Shown here: positions 47,301 through 60,951 of the stretch, piece after piece
How the letters are laid out: each line of letters begins with the position of its first letter
Numbering within the stretch: the stretch's first letter is position 1
Assembly: GCA_009192285.1 (NCBI GenBank)
Contig: WBVU01000005.1
Span: 3,304,731 to 3,368,730 of the forward strand
Source of the DNA: Morchella semilibera
Taxonomy: Eukaryota; Ascomycota; Pezizomycetes; Pezizales; Morchellaceae
Length of the DNA: 64,000 nt
Direction: 5' to 3'
Program-made: the position numbers and the translations under genes
The notes under the pieces: model-generated
The model's input: the letters and a program-made list of their open reading frames with translations, nothing else
What the model was told of the DNA's origin: nothing
Databases searched by the model: none

Positions 47301-48279
47301 TTTCAACGCATGTATCTGTAAGCCAGAGCGCATTCTCCGTTTTACTTACAAGTATCGTTCCTGAGACATCCATTTGCACCGCGCGCACGGCTCGGATCCT
47401 AACACTCGAGCGCCATTGTCAGCCCCCGTACGTGGTTGCTTACTTGGTGGGCGCTAGCTTAATTGTCTACCGCCTACCAGCGCCAGGACCCTCGAGGTGG
47501 GGAATGAGAATCATAAAATATCACTCACACATGACGTACCTACCTACAACCTCCGTAACTGTGGGGTGTACAAACACGCCCCAGGGCACTTTCCACAAAA
47601 CTAGGCGGAGCGTACCGCCCAAGCATGATGGAGCTTGGAGCTTCCAGGCTATCTTTTTTTTCAGACGCGGAAATCTTTTAAGTTTCGTGGGGCTTGGCGG
47701 GTAAGAAAGGAAGGGCCCGGAATGAGGGGAAGAGGCAGAGGTGAGTGTTTGGCTTGACACACTCCGGGACGCTGATGCGGTAGAATATATCAGCTCGCTG
47801 CCATAGCACCCCCTCCTCCCCCGCGCTGCATGGGGAACCTCGTATCATGCCAGCTCACCGTCACCACCGCTGAGGGTATTTGGGAATTAATGAGATTGGC
47901 CTATTCCTTAGCCTTTACAAGTAGATGGCATTTTCCTGCTCATGTAGCATCGGGGTCCCTTTCTGGGCCCTTCTGTGGGGTAAGAAACGAAGAACAGAGC
48001 CACAACTCTTTCAGCAGAGGTGGCCTTGAGATCTGGGTACAGTCGGTATAGGATGGCTCTCGAAGTGAGGATAGGTTTCGTTGGGTGTCCATCGATAGGA
48101 TAGCATAAAGTTCAGCACCACCCTGTCATAAGACTTGTTCCATACCAGTCATCCATAAGGTGAACCCTAATGTTCAGATTCGTTCAGCTACATTCATATA
48201 GCTATATACAAGATTTTGTACAAAATTGCCAGCAGTATCAAGTCAGCAGTCTCACCCTCATGCGAGTATGAAGATGGCC
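44315..48279. other. 4-kb gene-poor region
   Basis: No gene is supported. Contents include ACATGT/TACATGTA motifs (44526, 44583, 44610, 44790 and others), a C-run at about 45589-45602 and short palindromic AT sequence. The frame at 46082-46279 on the minus strand is ordinary in composition but short and isolated. Promoter sequence of the second rhodopsin-domain gene must lie at the left end. Confidence 0.5.
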
Positions 48280-50308
48280 CTATTTCTCTGCCTCTGCTCT
48301 CACGACCTTGTCGCAATTTAGAAGCCACAGCGGATCAAATGCATATTTTAACTGCGTCACTCTCGTCAGTAATCACACGAGGGAAATCGGAGAGGAGGAC
48401 GGCTCACCCTTCTCATTGCATTCACTGTATCCTCGCCCAACTCTTCTTTGAGGTAGTCTCTCTTTACAAGTCCAATGCCATGCTCTCCTGTTACAGTACC
48501 CTCCATTGCGATCGCACGTTTGATCATCCTATGAACGAGTTCCTCCGCAACCGCTCGCTCGCGATCATTATAAAGGATAATAGCATGGAAGTTTCCATCA
48601 CCCACATGGCCAACAATACTACCAAGGATGTTGCATTTGACCATGTCGGCCTTTGTTTCTTCGATTATCTCAGCGAGCCGAGACATTGGGACTGCAACAT
48701 CGGTGGTCCATACACTATTTCATAAGGTATCAATTAGCATGGTATATCACTAGGTCCGGGGAGATTTGGGTTGAATTACTGGTCTTCTTCAGTACGTTTG
48801 AGCGCCATCATACTCCAGAGGGCCTCCTTACGTGCCGACCAGAGATCGTGCTCTTCCTCTTTTGTGCGCGCAAACTCAAAGCTCCTGGACCCATGGGTTT
48901 TCCCTATCGCCTTGATGAGGGCAATTTGCTCCTTGACGCCTGCAGAGGTACCTGCGCAATACATTTACTCAATACCTCTACCTCCGATCATTTCCATAGG
49001 AGAGGGGCATACCGGCAAACTTGAAGAAGAGCGTAGGCTCCTCCTTCCAGCTCCTCGCAGTAGTACCAGAATTATTAATACACTTCATCATTACATCGTC
49101 CAAAATCTCGATCGCGGCAATGGGAATTCCCTTGCCAATTACCTCTGCGACCATCTCTGCAGCAGCCGTGATGCTTGGGAAAGAAGACACAGCTACACTT
49201 TCTGCTGCCGGCTTCACGGCCAGCTTCAGGGTGGCCTCAGTTACCAGTCCAAGTGTGCCCTCGGAGCCTATGAACATTTTCGTCAAGTCATATCCTGCAC
49301 TTGACTTTCGAGGACGTTGACGGGTCTTGATGATTGTTCCGTCGGCGAGCACCACGGTAAGCGATAGGACCCACTCCCTCATCGTCCCATATCTGGCCGC
49401 GTTAGTGCCGCTACAGCCGGTGCCTACCATTCCGCCGATCTGCGCGCCCGGGCCAGGGTCCGGGGGGAAGAAAAGGCCGTCGGCAGCCAATATCTCGTTG
49501 AGATTTTCCCAGCCTACGGCTGGCTGCACAACGACATCGAGATCATCCTTGTGAATGCTAAGGATCTTATCCATACGTGAGAAATCAATACACACACCGC
49601 CCCTGGTTGGCGCAAAGTGACCCTCTAGCGATGTTCCCCCGGAGAAGGCGGTCATGGGAATGCGCCGTTCATGGCAGATCTTTGCGATGCCCGAAACCTC
49701 CTCGGTAGTGCTGGGATAGACGATAAGGAAGGGGACGGCGTCGGCGGCATTCTGGTGTGTTGACCAGGAAGATGTCGAGTGTGTGGCTAGGTCATCGGTG
49801 CGGGTAGAGACGTGCTCGGCACCAAGAAGGCGGACGAATTCGGTCCATGAGGCTTGGAGGTTGGACTTTGAGAGGTTGTGCGCCGGGGGTGTGACGGAGG
49901 AGAGAGGAGAGGTGGAGGAAGTGGGGAGACTCGGTTGTGAGAGAGAACCTAGGTAGTAGAATACACCAGCGACAAATGCCATAGCTGCAATTGCAGATTA
50001 GCAGATGGACTATGCAAGTTTTTTCCCACTTCTTCTTCCCGGGCAGTGATTGAGGCAGACTCACTGAATATACGACTGATGGTCCCTCCACTCGCAACCT
50101 TTGCATCATCCCCGCCAGGTATCCTTCTGGACTGCTGTAACCTCTCCGCCTCCACACGCCGCGCGGTCGATTCAAACAATTGCCCCTTGAAGCTCCTCTT
50201 GAATTTGTCCTCCTCGCCCGCCTGCGTTGACTGGAAACGCATTCCCACGAGACGTCGCATAGGCGGAGGAGCCCTCCTGGCGAGATGTAGTATACGGGGT
50301 GCCAGCAT
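48280..50308 (-). CDS. dld1: Mitochondrial D-lactate dehydrogenase (cytochrome), FAD-linked
   Basis: Five exons (50065-50308, 49013-49984, 48780-48951, 48408-48714, 48280-48351) encode 588 residues. The first 30 residues (MLAPRILHLARRAPPPMRRL) form an Arg-rich mitochondrial presequence. A membrane anchor, MAFVAGVFYYLGSL, follows at about residue 83, as in yeast Dld1. The FAD-binding domain is seen in FSGGTSLEGHFAPTRGGVC, DPGPGAQIGGMVGTGCSGTN and FIGSEGTLGLVTEATL. The catalytic domain carries VWTTDVAVPMSRL, GHVGDGNFH and TGEHGIGLVKRDYL, and the C-terminus is DPLWLLNCDKVV. The enzyme oxidises D-lactate to pyruvate in the inner mitochondrial membrane and passes electrons to cytochrome c. All four splice joins restore conserved sequence and the total length is divisible by three. 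An assignment to a closely related glycolate or 2-hydroxyglutarate oxidase is less likely. Confidence 0.95.
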
Positions 50309-53300
50309 TGTATTGTATCCACTGTACAGTTGGAGCCTGTTTGTTTATCGGGTTGTAGATTTCGAGTTGCAGACTGTGGCCGCTGGACTGGACAGCTGCA
50401 GCTTATGTGGACCAGGACCAGGATCGGGCAAATGAGGTGGGGTGGGGTATGTATATGTAAGTAAACTCCGTAATTAAGCTCGGATGTGGGCCGGTACTCG
50501 GGTCGGGGAGGGCAGTAGATTTAATAAAAAAAAAAAAAAAGAGGTGTAGCCGAAAGGCGACCTTGCTTGTTATTTAATTCTAGATTGAGAAGGCAAAAGT
50601 CGGAGATGGCACCTGTGGCTGTTGAGGTGGGGTGGGGGTATGGTTGGTACTAGCCACAGGCGACGGTGCAGGCACCAAGAGAAGTCTACATACATGTAGG
50701 TACTTACATCAAACCCATACTAAGTTCACCAACACGAGGAACCAACACTTCATCTACTCGTAATTTCGTAGCGCTTCCGGATTCAACTGCTATTGCATAG
50801 ATACACAGCAAAAAAGAAAAACTGCCAGGGCTATCTTTTGTATAGCATATACCTAATAGTGGTCGGGTCTAGAAATGTCATGAATTTACAAGTACTACAT
50901 GTATCAACCTAGAATCTCTTCTCTCTTAGAGCGACTATAAGAGTATACATACACCATGTACAAACATATAACCGATAAAAAAAAAATAGGAAAAAATGGG
51001 AGAGGGAAAAGGTACCCATCGACCCCTCACCTCCAAGCTAGGGATTGTTTATATATAATATTTTGTGACACCCGTGGTCGCCCTCCTGAGGGAATTGTAG
51101 CTTACTGGTCTGTGCAGTACATCGAGAGCAGTATATGTATATACTACAGTTTTCTGTAAGTTCGGGTCAGGGATACCGAGTGATAAGCGGTGATAGGTGT
51201 CCACGCCAAGAATATGTATTGTATGTATTCCAGTCACAAGGTGATCGATACGAGGCCCGTCCTGTACCTACTACTTACATGTACCTAGGCTTGTTCCTCC
51301 TACCCTATATATACCGTATCTAGTGCCATCACATTATTTCTTGGTAGTGAAGTGCAATTAAGCTTTTTTTTTGTCTCACTTGAACATCCTGTGCAGTACC
51401 GCTCGTGTGTTAATTGATAATGGCGGGACATCATGATAGATCCGTTCAAGGCTAAAAGGAATTATGGGTGTGTTTTGGTCTGGTATTTCCTTCATCCCAG
51501 TGGTTGGGTTTCGAAGGTAAAGGTTGGGCAGCGGGCTAACGTATAACCGGAGGTCCTATGTATGCATAACGCGATGGGTCTAGTGCAGTTCAATTAAGGG
51601 TTTCCTCGGTGAAGAGTCTATAAAGAGTTGTTAATAGAGTTCTGTGCTAATCGAGAGTAGGTCACTGACGGGAGGCCTAGCAAACGCAATACATATAACC
51701 ATGTACCTAAGTACGTGCATGCATGTAATCCGGTAATATACCAAGGAAGAGCTACCACATCTCAAGCGACGTTATATTAACGACCACGTTTTGTCAACAT
51801 GAGCTCGGCTTCGAGCGTGTTGGGTTGACGGTGTTATTGATCTCCATTATTAAGGGACTCGTTCACAAACGGTAGCAAAGTGCTTCGGATCTCCACCATA
51901 GTGAAGTGATCATACTCCAACATGCCTGGGTTAGCGGCTTGCCTTCTGGGAGATATCGCTCGCGCTTCAAATATTTGTGTGTGGCATAGGGGCATAACAG
52001 GCCGACCTCGGTGCGAGGGATCTAAGTGCTAGCGTTATTTCGGGTGTCCGGGAAGGTATTGAATAGGATCTTAAGAACGTATAGTGGTGGTGTAGCTGCG
52101 GGGGATCGGGGGGATGGGGGGAAGGTCTATTACTTTTAGAATATATGTTGGTGGGGGGCATACTGGCCCCAAGCTCGGGTGGGGCATTTGCGCACTCTCT
52201 ATCGGTGTGCATAACTTACTAGAGGAACACGTAGTGCATTCTCGATGTAGTATGTTTTCGTCGTGGGGGGCAGGGTCTATCATTTGTAAGAAGAGGATAG
52301 AGAGACTTGAATTTTAGAGGGGGGGGGGGAGGTGGTACATGTAATTAACAGGTAAGTAGAGAAATAGAAATAGCAGAGCCTCATCTGTTCCTGCGCTCTA
52401 AGCTTCGTGCAGTTACCCCGCATTCCGTTGAGCCGCACCGTACTCTTATCGTTATCTTTGAGCCGCATCGCATTCCAGCGTGGACTAGTGCGCAACATCA
52501 ATCAACGTCACCACAACTCTTACCCCGATACGCACAGAACATAAACCACGACCCCCCACCCCCCGGCGCAAGATGACAGTTGACGTGCAACAAAATTGAG
52601 CTACACCATACCTTATGATCATCCGAATGAGATGGAGTACCGTGAGTCTCTCCGCAGCCCGACGGTGCTTTTATCGACAACCAAGAGATCAGTGACTGAC
52701 GCGCGTGGCGACTGTGGTGTTTCCAGGTTATATCAGAGCCGAGGAGGCATAAATGCTTTTACGTGTCTACATAGATGCACCTTCATACACACTCACTCAC
52801 CCAACGATTTGGAGACCTCTGTTCTATAGTAGCGCTTGCATGGTTGGGGGCACCAAGCAGCTCCGGGGGGCTACGTCTGGTTGGGCCGGGCATCCAACGC
52901 CGAGAACCGCCGTAACGGCAGCCTTTATCCTATCAACCAATACATGAAAAATGTATGGATATAGCCTCGAGATCACCTGGCATGTGTCTTTGATGTAACA
53001 GCGCAGCAGCACGGGGCCGATGGTTGGGACACCTTGAGGCGGAGCATGCGAGATTGGGTCTCATAAATTCAAGTAATTACTTGGCCTAATACGCCAAGAC
53101 AGCGATCTTATGCCCAGATTCCGAATGCCATGTGCGGCATTCAGTCATCCCATCCTCTCACCAAAGCCGAACTTTTAGAAACCCAATAGCCCAACAATAA
53201 TAGCGGGTAAAATTAATTAGGTTTATCATAGTGCTATTTACCTCTTTCTCTATCACTCTACAGAGCTCCTTTAATTTTTGGTGTTTGTGGTGATTGTTCA

Positions 53301-53551
53301 TTACGCCTCAAAGTTCCCCAACAAAATTACAATAAACAAAATATGAGTATATCCAAACAAGTTAAAATAGATAAAATTTCCCATTCACAGTCCTCATTGT
53401 CCAAAAATTCCAAAATTCGAAATAAAAGCTGAAAACCCTGACGTTAGCACATGCAGAACGGACCCAACGCACTGAGGTAGAAAATCACCAAAGAAAAATG
53501 ACATGAATACATACTCGAAATCTCCTCGCACCGATGATAAAACGCCAGCAA
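50309..53551. other. Intergenic region
   Basis: No gene is supported. The left end is the D-lactate dehydrogenase promoter. An A-run at 50525-50540 and a G-run at 52319-52329 stand out. The right end, just below 53552, is AT-rich and fits the 3' flank of the ankyrin membrane protein. Confidence 0.5.
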
Positions 53552-56500
53552 CTATTTTTTCTTGCCCTCCATCGCCTGCAAAACGAGCCCCTCTAATTTT
53601 TTATCACCCCTCTTTTTGAAAAATTGTAGTGCCGTCTCTTGATCTCTGTTTACCAGAGAGATATCTATCCCGTTTTGAAGAAGGAGTTCCGCAATTTTTT
53701 CTTTGTCCTCGCCCTTGTTTCTAGTTGCGGAGTGGAGCGCTGAACCGTATATACTGCATTTATTAACGTCCGCGCCATTCTGCAGAATCAACTTGACAAA
53801 ACTGGCATCTGCAAATTGAGCTGCAAGCATCAAAGCCGTGGCCCTGTTTTCGTCTGCCCTGTTGATGTCTGCTCCTGCCTTCAGGAGGGCTTCTGCCTGC
53901 GGAATGTTCCCACTCGCGGCGGCTACAAGTAATGCCGTGCGGCCAAATGCGCCTGGCGCCTCGATATCTGCTTTATTCTGAAGAAGTATTTCTATTACCT
54001 CTACCCGGCCCTCTTTTTTCGGTAATGATGCCCGATGTAGTGCGCTATCCCCGTTGTTCATGGCCTTATGAATGTCCGCGCCATTCTTCACCAAGAAGCT
54101 TGTCATACTGGCATCTGCGAGTTCAGCTGCAAGTGTCAAAGCCGTGGCCCCGTTTTTGTCTGCCTTGTTGATGTCTGCTCCTGCCTTCAGGAGGGCTTCT
54201 GCCTGCGGAATGTTCCCACTCGCGGCGGCTACAAGTAATGCCGTGCGACCATATTCGCCTTGCGCCTCGATATCTCCTTTATTCTGAAGAAGTAATTCTA
54301 TTACCTCTACCCGGCCCTCTTTTTCCGAAAATGATGCCCGATGTAGTGCCCTATCCCCGTTGTTCATGGCCTTATGAATGTCCGCGCCATTCTTCACCAA
54401 GAAGCTTGTCATACTGGCATCTGCGAGTTCAGCTGCAAGTATCAAAGCCGTGGACCCAGTTTCGTCTGCCTTGTTGATGTCTGCTCCTGCCTTCAGGAGG
54501 GCTTCCGCCTGCGGAATGTTCCCACTCCCGACGGCTACAAGTAATGCCGTGCGGCCAAATTGGCCTGGCGCCTCGATATCGGCTTTGTTCTGAAGAAGCA
54601 TTTCTATTACCTCTACCCGGCCCTCTTTTTTCGATAATGATGCCATATGTAGTGCCCTACCCCCGACGTTCATGGCCTTATGAATGTCCGCGCCATTCTT
54701 CACCAAGAAGCTTGCCATACTGGCATCTGCGTGTTCAGCTGCAAGTATCAAAGCCGTTGCCCCGTTTTCGTCTGGCTTGTTGACATCTGCTCCAGCGCTC
54801 AGAAGAGCTCCTACAAAAGATAGATCTCCGTTCGTGACAGCATTATGCAGTTCTGTGCGACCATATGCACCTGTATCTGCCGGATCGATATTTAGTCCGT
54901 TCTCAACGAGTGCTTTAATAGTAGATGAACTTCCACATTCAACTGCCTTCTTTAGTACTATCTTCCCATGCACCCCGTCTATATTCGGCCTTAGATTTCT
55001 GAGGGAGAATAAATGTCGGATCACATCATTATACCCTCGTTCGACCGCTCTCACCAATGCTTTCTCGCGGTCAAATCTACTTCTGAGGAGTAATTTGATT
55101 GTCTCCATTTGACCACTTGATACAGCCGCCTCAAGAGCAGTTTTTCCTAGCGGGGAGCCTGAGCTGCTGCTGTCTATATCTGCACCAGCATTTATGAGCA
55201 TTGTGATGATTGCCCCGTCGCCGCCGCTTGCTGCCGCTTGTAATGATGATATTTCAGGCAAACTGGCCGGTTCGTTTTTGAAAATCTTTCCGTAACTCAA
55301 AAGGTACTCCACGATTTTGGTGTGACATCCCTCGGCCGCTGCCTGTAATGCTGTTCGTCCCGAAAATTTTGCAGGTGCGGTCATGACGTATTCGATATCG
55401 TTCTGTGTGCGGTGCGTGATCATATGGGTATCTTTGGTCGCGAGCACATTTTGTGGCCCTGTTGATTCGAGGGAAGGTCAGCCAAGTCTTTGGGATCATT
55501 TGTAAAATCCTTTTCTCCCTACCTTTTGTTTCCTCTGTATCAAGGGCTTGTGGTCCTATAGCCCTAGCTTGGGTTTTAGCATCCTCGAGATCGCCGCAAA
55601 GAAACCGGAGGACATTAAGGTGCCCGGCTCCTGCAGCTGCCTGTAGTGCTGTGAGGCCAAAATAGTCCGCCGGTGCTTCATCACGTTTCGCCCCACTCTC
55701 CATGAGTGTCTTAACAATATCTAGATGACCGGCACCTGCTGCTGCCTGCAATGCTGTCCTACCATAGTGTAGCGCAGGTTCTCCGTTGACCGCGGCACCG
55801 GCCCCCAAAAGATCCCTAACGAGCCCCATATCACCCACTTCTGCTGCCATCTGGATCGGTGACCGATATTTTCTGATTAATAAGAGGTCGATTGGAAAAT
55901 GAGGATCTTTGATTTCTTCGATGGTGGGGCCGAGGTCGGCAGTGACCATTGCCGCCGCTCTTAGGTGTTGTTGGACAGAGAGGTACCTTCTAAGTTCATC
56001 GCAAAATAGAACAGATTCAATGTCTCGGAGAGCATTGATTAATACCCTGGAAATTAGATGACACTCTTCCCGCTCGCTCTCTAACCAACCAATGACCGTG
56101 TTCTCCCACAAAAACCTTGCAGTTAATCTAAAATCGTTCAACACCCCCCTGCCCAACGCCTCTAGAACCTTTATCTTGAAATCTTGATTTTCATGCATCT
56201 CCCCGCCACCACAGGAATGTATCGTATCGCATATCAATCTCAGAATTGTATCGTGGCCCAGCACAGCACAGCTTGCGTAGGTTAGGCATAAGGTTACAAG
56301 TCCTAAAGCTCGCTCCTCGGATTCCTCTGATCGAAGTAATTGGCAGTACGAGTGAACCATTTCCCAGGTTCTAAGGCGCTCGGGGGGCTGCTGGATATGT
56401 CTGGTACCTTTTGCCAATATGCGAATTTGCTTCAGGAGACGCCGCGTTATAATACTAGTGACGCTCACCGGGACATACTCTGATCCGGCATTTATATGTA

Positions 56501-59090
56501 GCCAGGAATCCTTCTCAAGACAGTCTTCCCACTTCTTATCTGCAGCTGCCTCTTTTGCATCATTTATAACCTCGAGAGAAGTCTCATATGGATAAGGAAG
56601 CTTTCCGGCGGAACCAAACGCGGAAATAATAGAGAAGTACGCATCCTCGGTTGTTCCTAGGCCATGTACAGTATATGTCTGGACGAGGTGTTCGAGGTTC
56701 GAGTTATGAAGACGGAATTTTTTGGCTTTGGTGTCATTGAGCATCCTGGGAGCTCTGGTTCTTGTATCCTTGTTGAGAGCTGTCGTGTTGCCCCCAATGT
56801 CTTGTACTATTTCTGCAAGCCTGAAAATGAATAAGCTATAGATCTCCTGAGAACATAAAGTGATCGAATCACCGGCTTCGACATCTATGTAGAGATACCC
56901 GGGTGTATGGTCATCGTCGCTAGAAGGAGCCCTTGTGTATCCGTAATATCGGCTTTCTTTATTATACAATTTCTCTAACTTGGGTTTTCTTCCGCGAGGT
57001 ACCCAGATACTGTAGTGAGTGCTTGCTAATTGCGAGGCAGGTGCTAGGATTCTAATCGACCGGAGTCGTGGTGTCTTATCCCTTGCCCTTTGTCTATCGG
57101 CCTGGACGATTGAAGATGTCCAAAGGCACAGAACAGCTTCCAATTCACTCTTTCCAACGGTCCAGGCGCCAACATTCTGGTTCTCGTTAATTGTTCTGCG
57201 GAAAGTCAGGTTGATCATTTCGGATTTTGTGTCGCCCTTAAATGAAGCTTCGATTGGTATGGCCCAGGTGAATTCCATTTCAGTCTTCATGTCTTTATGC
57301 ACAGTCATGTTGTCAAAGACTTCGTTCATGGTTTCCTCAATCAGACTATGTAGAGCTTCTGCCTTCTTTCTGCCACCGAACTCCCAGTCAAGTGATAGTC
57401 TTGCTAGGCGGGCTCGAGTTTTCATCACCGCGGCAATGTTGTCATCGTCGTTCCCAGCGGGAGCTCGTTGTTCGATATCCTCCTTTTCACCTGCTGAATT
57501 ATCTACTGGCACTGCGCTTACGTGATCGTTTCCTTTTGATAATGTTTGAATTAAACCGGAAGCCCCATTTAGACCTGCGGATCCTTCAAGTGGAACCGGT
57601 GACGGTTGGGTAGCATGTGGACTAGGATCGGGATTAGACTGTGTTCCTCCACTCGTGCCCCCACCCATACCCGTACTGATCTCCCAAGACTGACAGCCTT
57701 TTAGGTGTTTTGCCAACCAATCCAGCTCATAACCTTCTATCTCATCAGGATCGCCCATATCGTTACGGCCCTCCCGCTGTAGACGAGTACAACATCGCAG
57801 GACAGTCATTATCAGAACCGCACCTAGTTGGGCTATGGTAACTGATGGATGCATTGCGCGTAATCCGACAAATTGAGCGACGAAGCCGAAGAAAGCAGCG
57901 CAGATGGCAATGATAACAAGAAGCGGTCTACCTTTTTCTCCACTTCCTAAGCTCTTTACTACCTTGTGTGAAGTTAGAACCCGGTTTTCAGGAAAGTTTA
58001 CCCCGGTTTGCCGTGCGAATGATCCAAACCGCTGATCGCCGACAGTTTGCCCTCCTTGTTGCAACCATATAACAGATTTTGACTCGCCCTTTTTCGTTGG
58101 TTCCCAAACCTCTTCATCCGTGCTCGTCTCCACGGCCTGGGCGCACAAAAACATCCCAATGACTAGGCTGATCGTTCCTGTCAACAAGACAGGAAAGCCG
58201 TAACCTGGAACACTGGCTTTGTTTTTGTCCAATCGTAACCGGTACTGAGAAATCGCGGCATACACAAGAACTCCGGCTTGTAGAAAGAACCCAATACCCG
58301 CAAAAAGCATGCGGATCTGAGCACTGAGAGGCTTAATGCTGACATTCAGAGAAAGGTTTGGAGGGTTTTGTCGGTATAGAAAATCGTCGATGTCTTCCAT
58401 ATTATTACCCATTGTCTGTTGTACATCGCGTGGTGACTTTGAATCTCCCTTCTTTCGATAGAGATCCAGCCTAATTGCTTCATGGAAGAGATAAACTCCT
58501 TCAGAATTCTTTATCATTGGCGGTTTGTTCTCCGGGCCTTCAATATCCCCAGGCCGTTTGGCATCGTCCAGTCTTTCAACATCTCCAGACCCAACATGAA
58601 CCAACTGCAGAAGGACTGGAGACCCAAGAACCCTAGAAACGCCTTCTCCACCCCATAGCTCACAAACATCTGCTGAGGTTGATGACATCAGCTCCGCTTC
58701 GACAACCCCTCGACTTTCCTTTGCCCTCCCGATTAGGGACCAGAGAACTGGCCTACCAGCAACCCGGATTGCGGCGACCATCGCCGAGATAATTCCTAGT
58801 GGGGCAAATGCGAAAAGTAGACTATCGATCCAGCTCAATGATTCGTTCAGATATTGAGTTGTCACCTGCTCGCCTAGAAGAGTGAGCAGTGGAGCCAAGT
58901 CGGTGGCAAGATTATTGACGAAGGTATCCCATCCCTCAGGAGGGGCACAGTCAACAGTGCACGCGGCCTTGGCAGAGCCGACAAAAAATGATAATAAAAG
59001 ACCAACTTTGAGGGCTGTATCTAGGAGGATTCCCGCATTGCCCTGGAGTCGAGTGTGGGCGCGCATAGTGCTAGGCGAATATTTCTGCAT
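53552..59090 (-). CDS. Large multi-pass membrane protein with C-terminal ankyrin repeats
   Basis: Two exons (55523-59090 and 53552-55458) joined over a 64-nt intron with a GCTGAC branch point encode 1,824 residues. The N-terminus has a hydrophobic segment (LLDTALKVGLLLSFFVGSA) followed by CTVDCAPPEGWDTFV and a second one, LLFAFAPLGIISAMVAAIRV. Further membrane segments occur near MLFAGIGFFLQAGVLVYAAI, LLTGTISLVIGMFL and LLVIIAICAAFFGFVAQFVG. The block VVEAELMSSTSADVCELWGG is typical of a large uncharacterised fungal family. A long mid-region of about 600 residues has no motif I recognise. The last 750 residues are ankyrin repeats, first as GRTALQAAAGAGHLDIVKTL and then as a long array containing a 306-bp tandem triplication. 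It resembles NLR-linked recognition proteins in its repeats but shows no P-loop. The function is unknown. Confidence 0.9.
53820..54790 (-). repeat. 306-bp tandem triplication within the ankyrin array
   Basis: Landmark sequence TTCAGGAGGGCTTCTGCCTG recurs at 53880 and 54186, with one change at 54492, exactly 306 bases apart. Each unit encodes about 102 residues, three ankyrin repeats including LVKNGADIHKAMNNGD and LLKAGADINKAD. The copies differ by only scattered changes, so the expansion is recent. A diverged fourth unit starts near 54798. Confidence 0.85.
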
Positions 59091-60951
59091 TCGCGCCGAC
59101 TAAAATCATATCAGTTCTGTCGAGGTAGGACCAAACTTCCCTTGATGGCATAATTACCTCGGACACGGTGAGGATAAATTGTTCCTGTCTCGGTCCCCAA
59201 CGAAGTAGTAGGTAGTCTAATTAAACCAAGAGTTTACTAGTTAATTAGTGCATCCTTCAAAATATAGATAAATAGAGGATCGAAGTTTACACTTGTATAT
59301 CGGGCGGGTTTGGCGACGAAGAATTTCCTAGAGTGCCCCGTAGGCGTGGGAATGGGGTTGGATTTTCAAGGATGAATATTATTGGGATCAAAAACTGGAA
59401 GTTTGGCGGCCGGTTAATGGAGATTAGGAACTGAAAGTGGATTGTACCCAGAAGATGTATAATGCTAACTTATTTGACTTGGGGTGGGAATAACAAATTT
59501 TTACTGAGAGAATTCAAGTGTTGCCTTCAATCACAAAGCTGCACAATGCAGCGTCTGAGACATGCGCGCGTCTAGTGGATAACAACTGATGTTACACATG
59601 GTGGTGGCCTCGTAAAGCAACCAAGCAGACGGCTTAGATTTGACATTTGAATCGGACGGTTCTTTTGAGAAATGAGAGTTACTGACGGTACCAAAGGCAG
59701 GCTTTACAGCTGAGAGCTAAAACCTTGACGTGTCTACCGTTCCCCCGCAAGCTCCTGCTCAGCGATTCTACATACAGGTTTCCAAAGACAGATCGACTCA
59801 CAGGGAACCGGGGTGATTCTATTTCGATTTCTATTGCTCGTCGTGTCCAATCTCTCTGCAAGGAATAGAACAGCCTCTATCTCATATATAGACGGTCACT
59901 CGGAGTTACAACGACACCTAAACCCTTTCTAGTAACCATGATATAAAAATCGCACAGAATTGAAAACAGTGCACAAACTGTCATGCATGCCGGAAGCTAC
60001 AACTCGGACTTACTCGGCGTTAGATTCATCACGCTACCATAAAGGGTTTAAAGTGTCTCGAGTTGTAATTTGGATTCTGCAACTTCCGTTAGCTATCGGC
60101 GACTCAGGCAGTGAAGTTCCCTAGAGTACAACAAGCGGGCGTGCCAAATAAGAAATTTGTCTTGTTGCGCACAAGTGATGCGGGGCAGGCATGGGCCAAC
60201 CAGAGACAGCCTTGATTTCTTACATCAATTTAAATCATTGGTTGCTGCGGTTATCTCTTATACATATAACGCAAAAATGTATGATTGAGCAGCTTGAGTC
60301 GAGATTGCGCTAAAAGTGAATCATCCCTACTGTCTCACAACGAGATTACGTACAGTATGCAGAATTGCCAAGATCCCAAAAACTTCATACTGAGTGGCAA
60401 ATCATCTGGATAATATCAAGGGATCCGGGGTATTGGGCTCCGGCATATCTGGTTGCGGCTGTAATCACAGGGGGTCACTCGATCTTGGCGATCACCTGAA
60501 TGCGATAGTTATTGGAGGAGCTAGCTGGATGCATGGCTTGGAGACGTGGGGAATTGGTGGGGTTTGAAAAATTCACGGCCTTAGCAGGAATCCCACGATT
60601 ATTCGAACAGAAGCTGCATATAGGACGTATGCGGGGGCTGATACTCGTCTCATGCTCATATTTCTGAGACATTCAATATAATATAGCACGCGCACTGGAG
60701 CAATAGTTGACCGATAAGAAATTGAGATTTGGGCGCTCTACAAAAATTGATCTGGCAATAGAAACTTTACCCGAGGAAATAAAAATCAAAACACCAGTCT
60801 TGTTCATATCACATTCACCATTCAGAAAAAAAAAACGAAGAGAAAAAAAAAACAAAAAAAAAACAGAAAAAAACAGAAAAATGACGAAGCCTTATATCCC
60901 GATAATCCCAGCTACAGATCCACACGATCGATAGATAAACATGCATGCAAT
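59091..60951. other. Intergenic region between the membrane ankyrin gene and the dynamin-like gene
   Basis: The left end is the promoter region of the membrane ankyrin gene and the right end is the 3' flank of the dynamin-like gene. An A-rich stretch lies at 60825-60880. No gene is supported. Confidence 0.5.

Noticed and set aside
53932-54783. Three plus-strand frames of 79 codons spaced 306 bases apart
   Set aside because: They are exact antisense shadows of the ankyrin triplication in the minus-strand gene.
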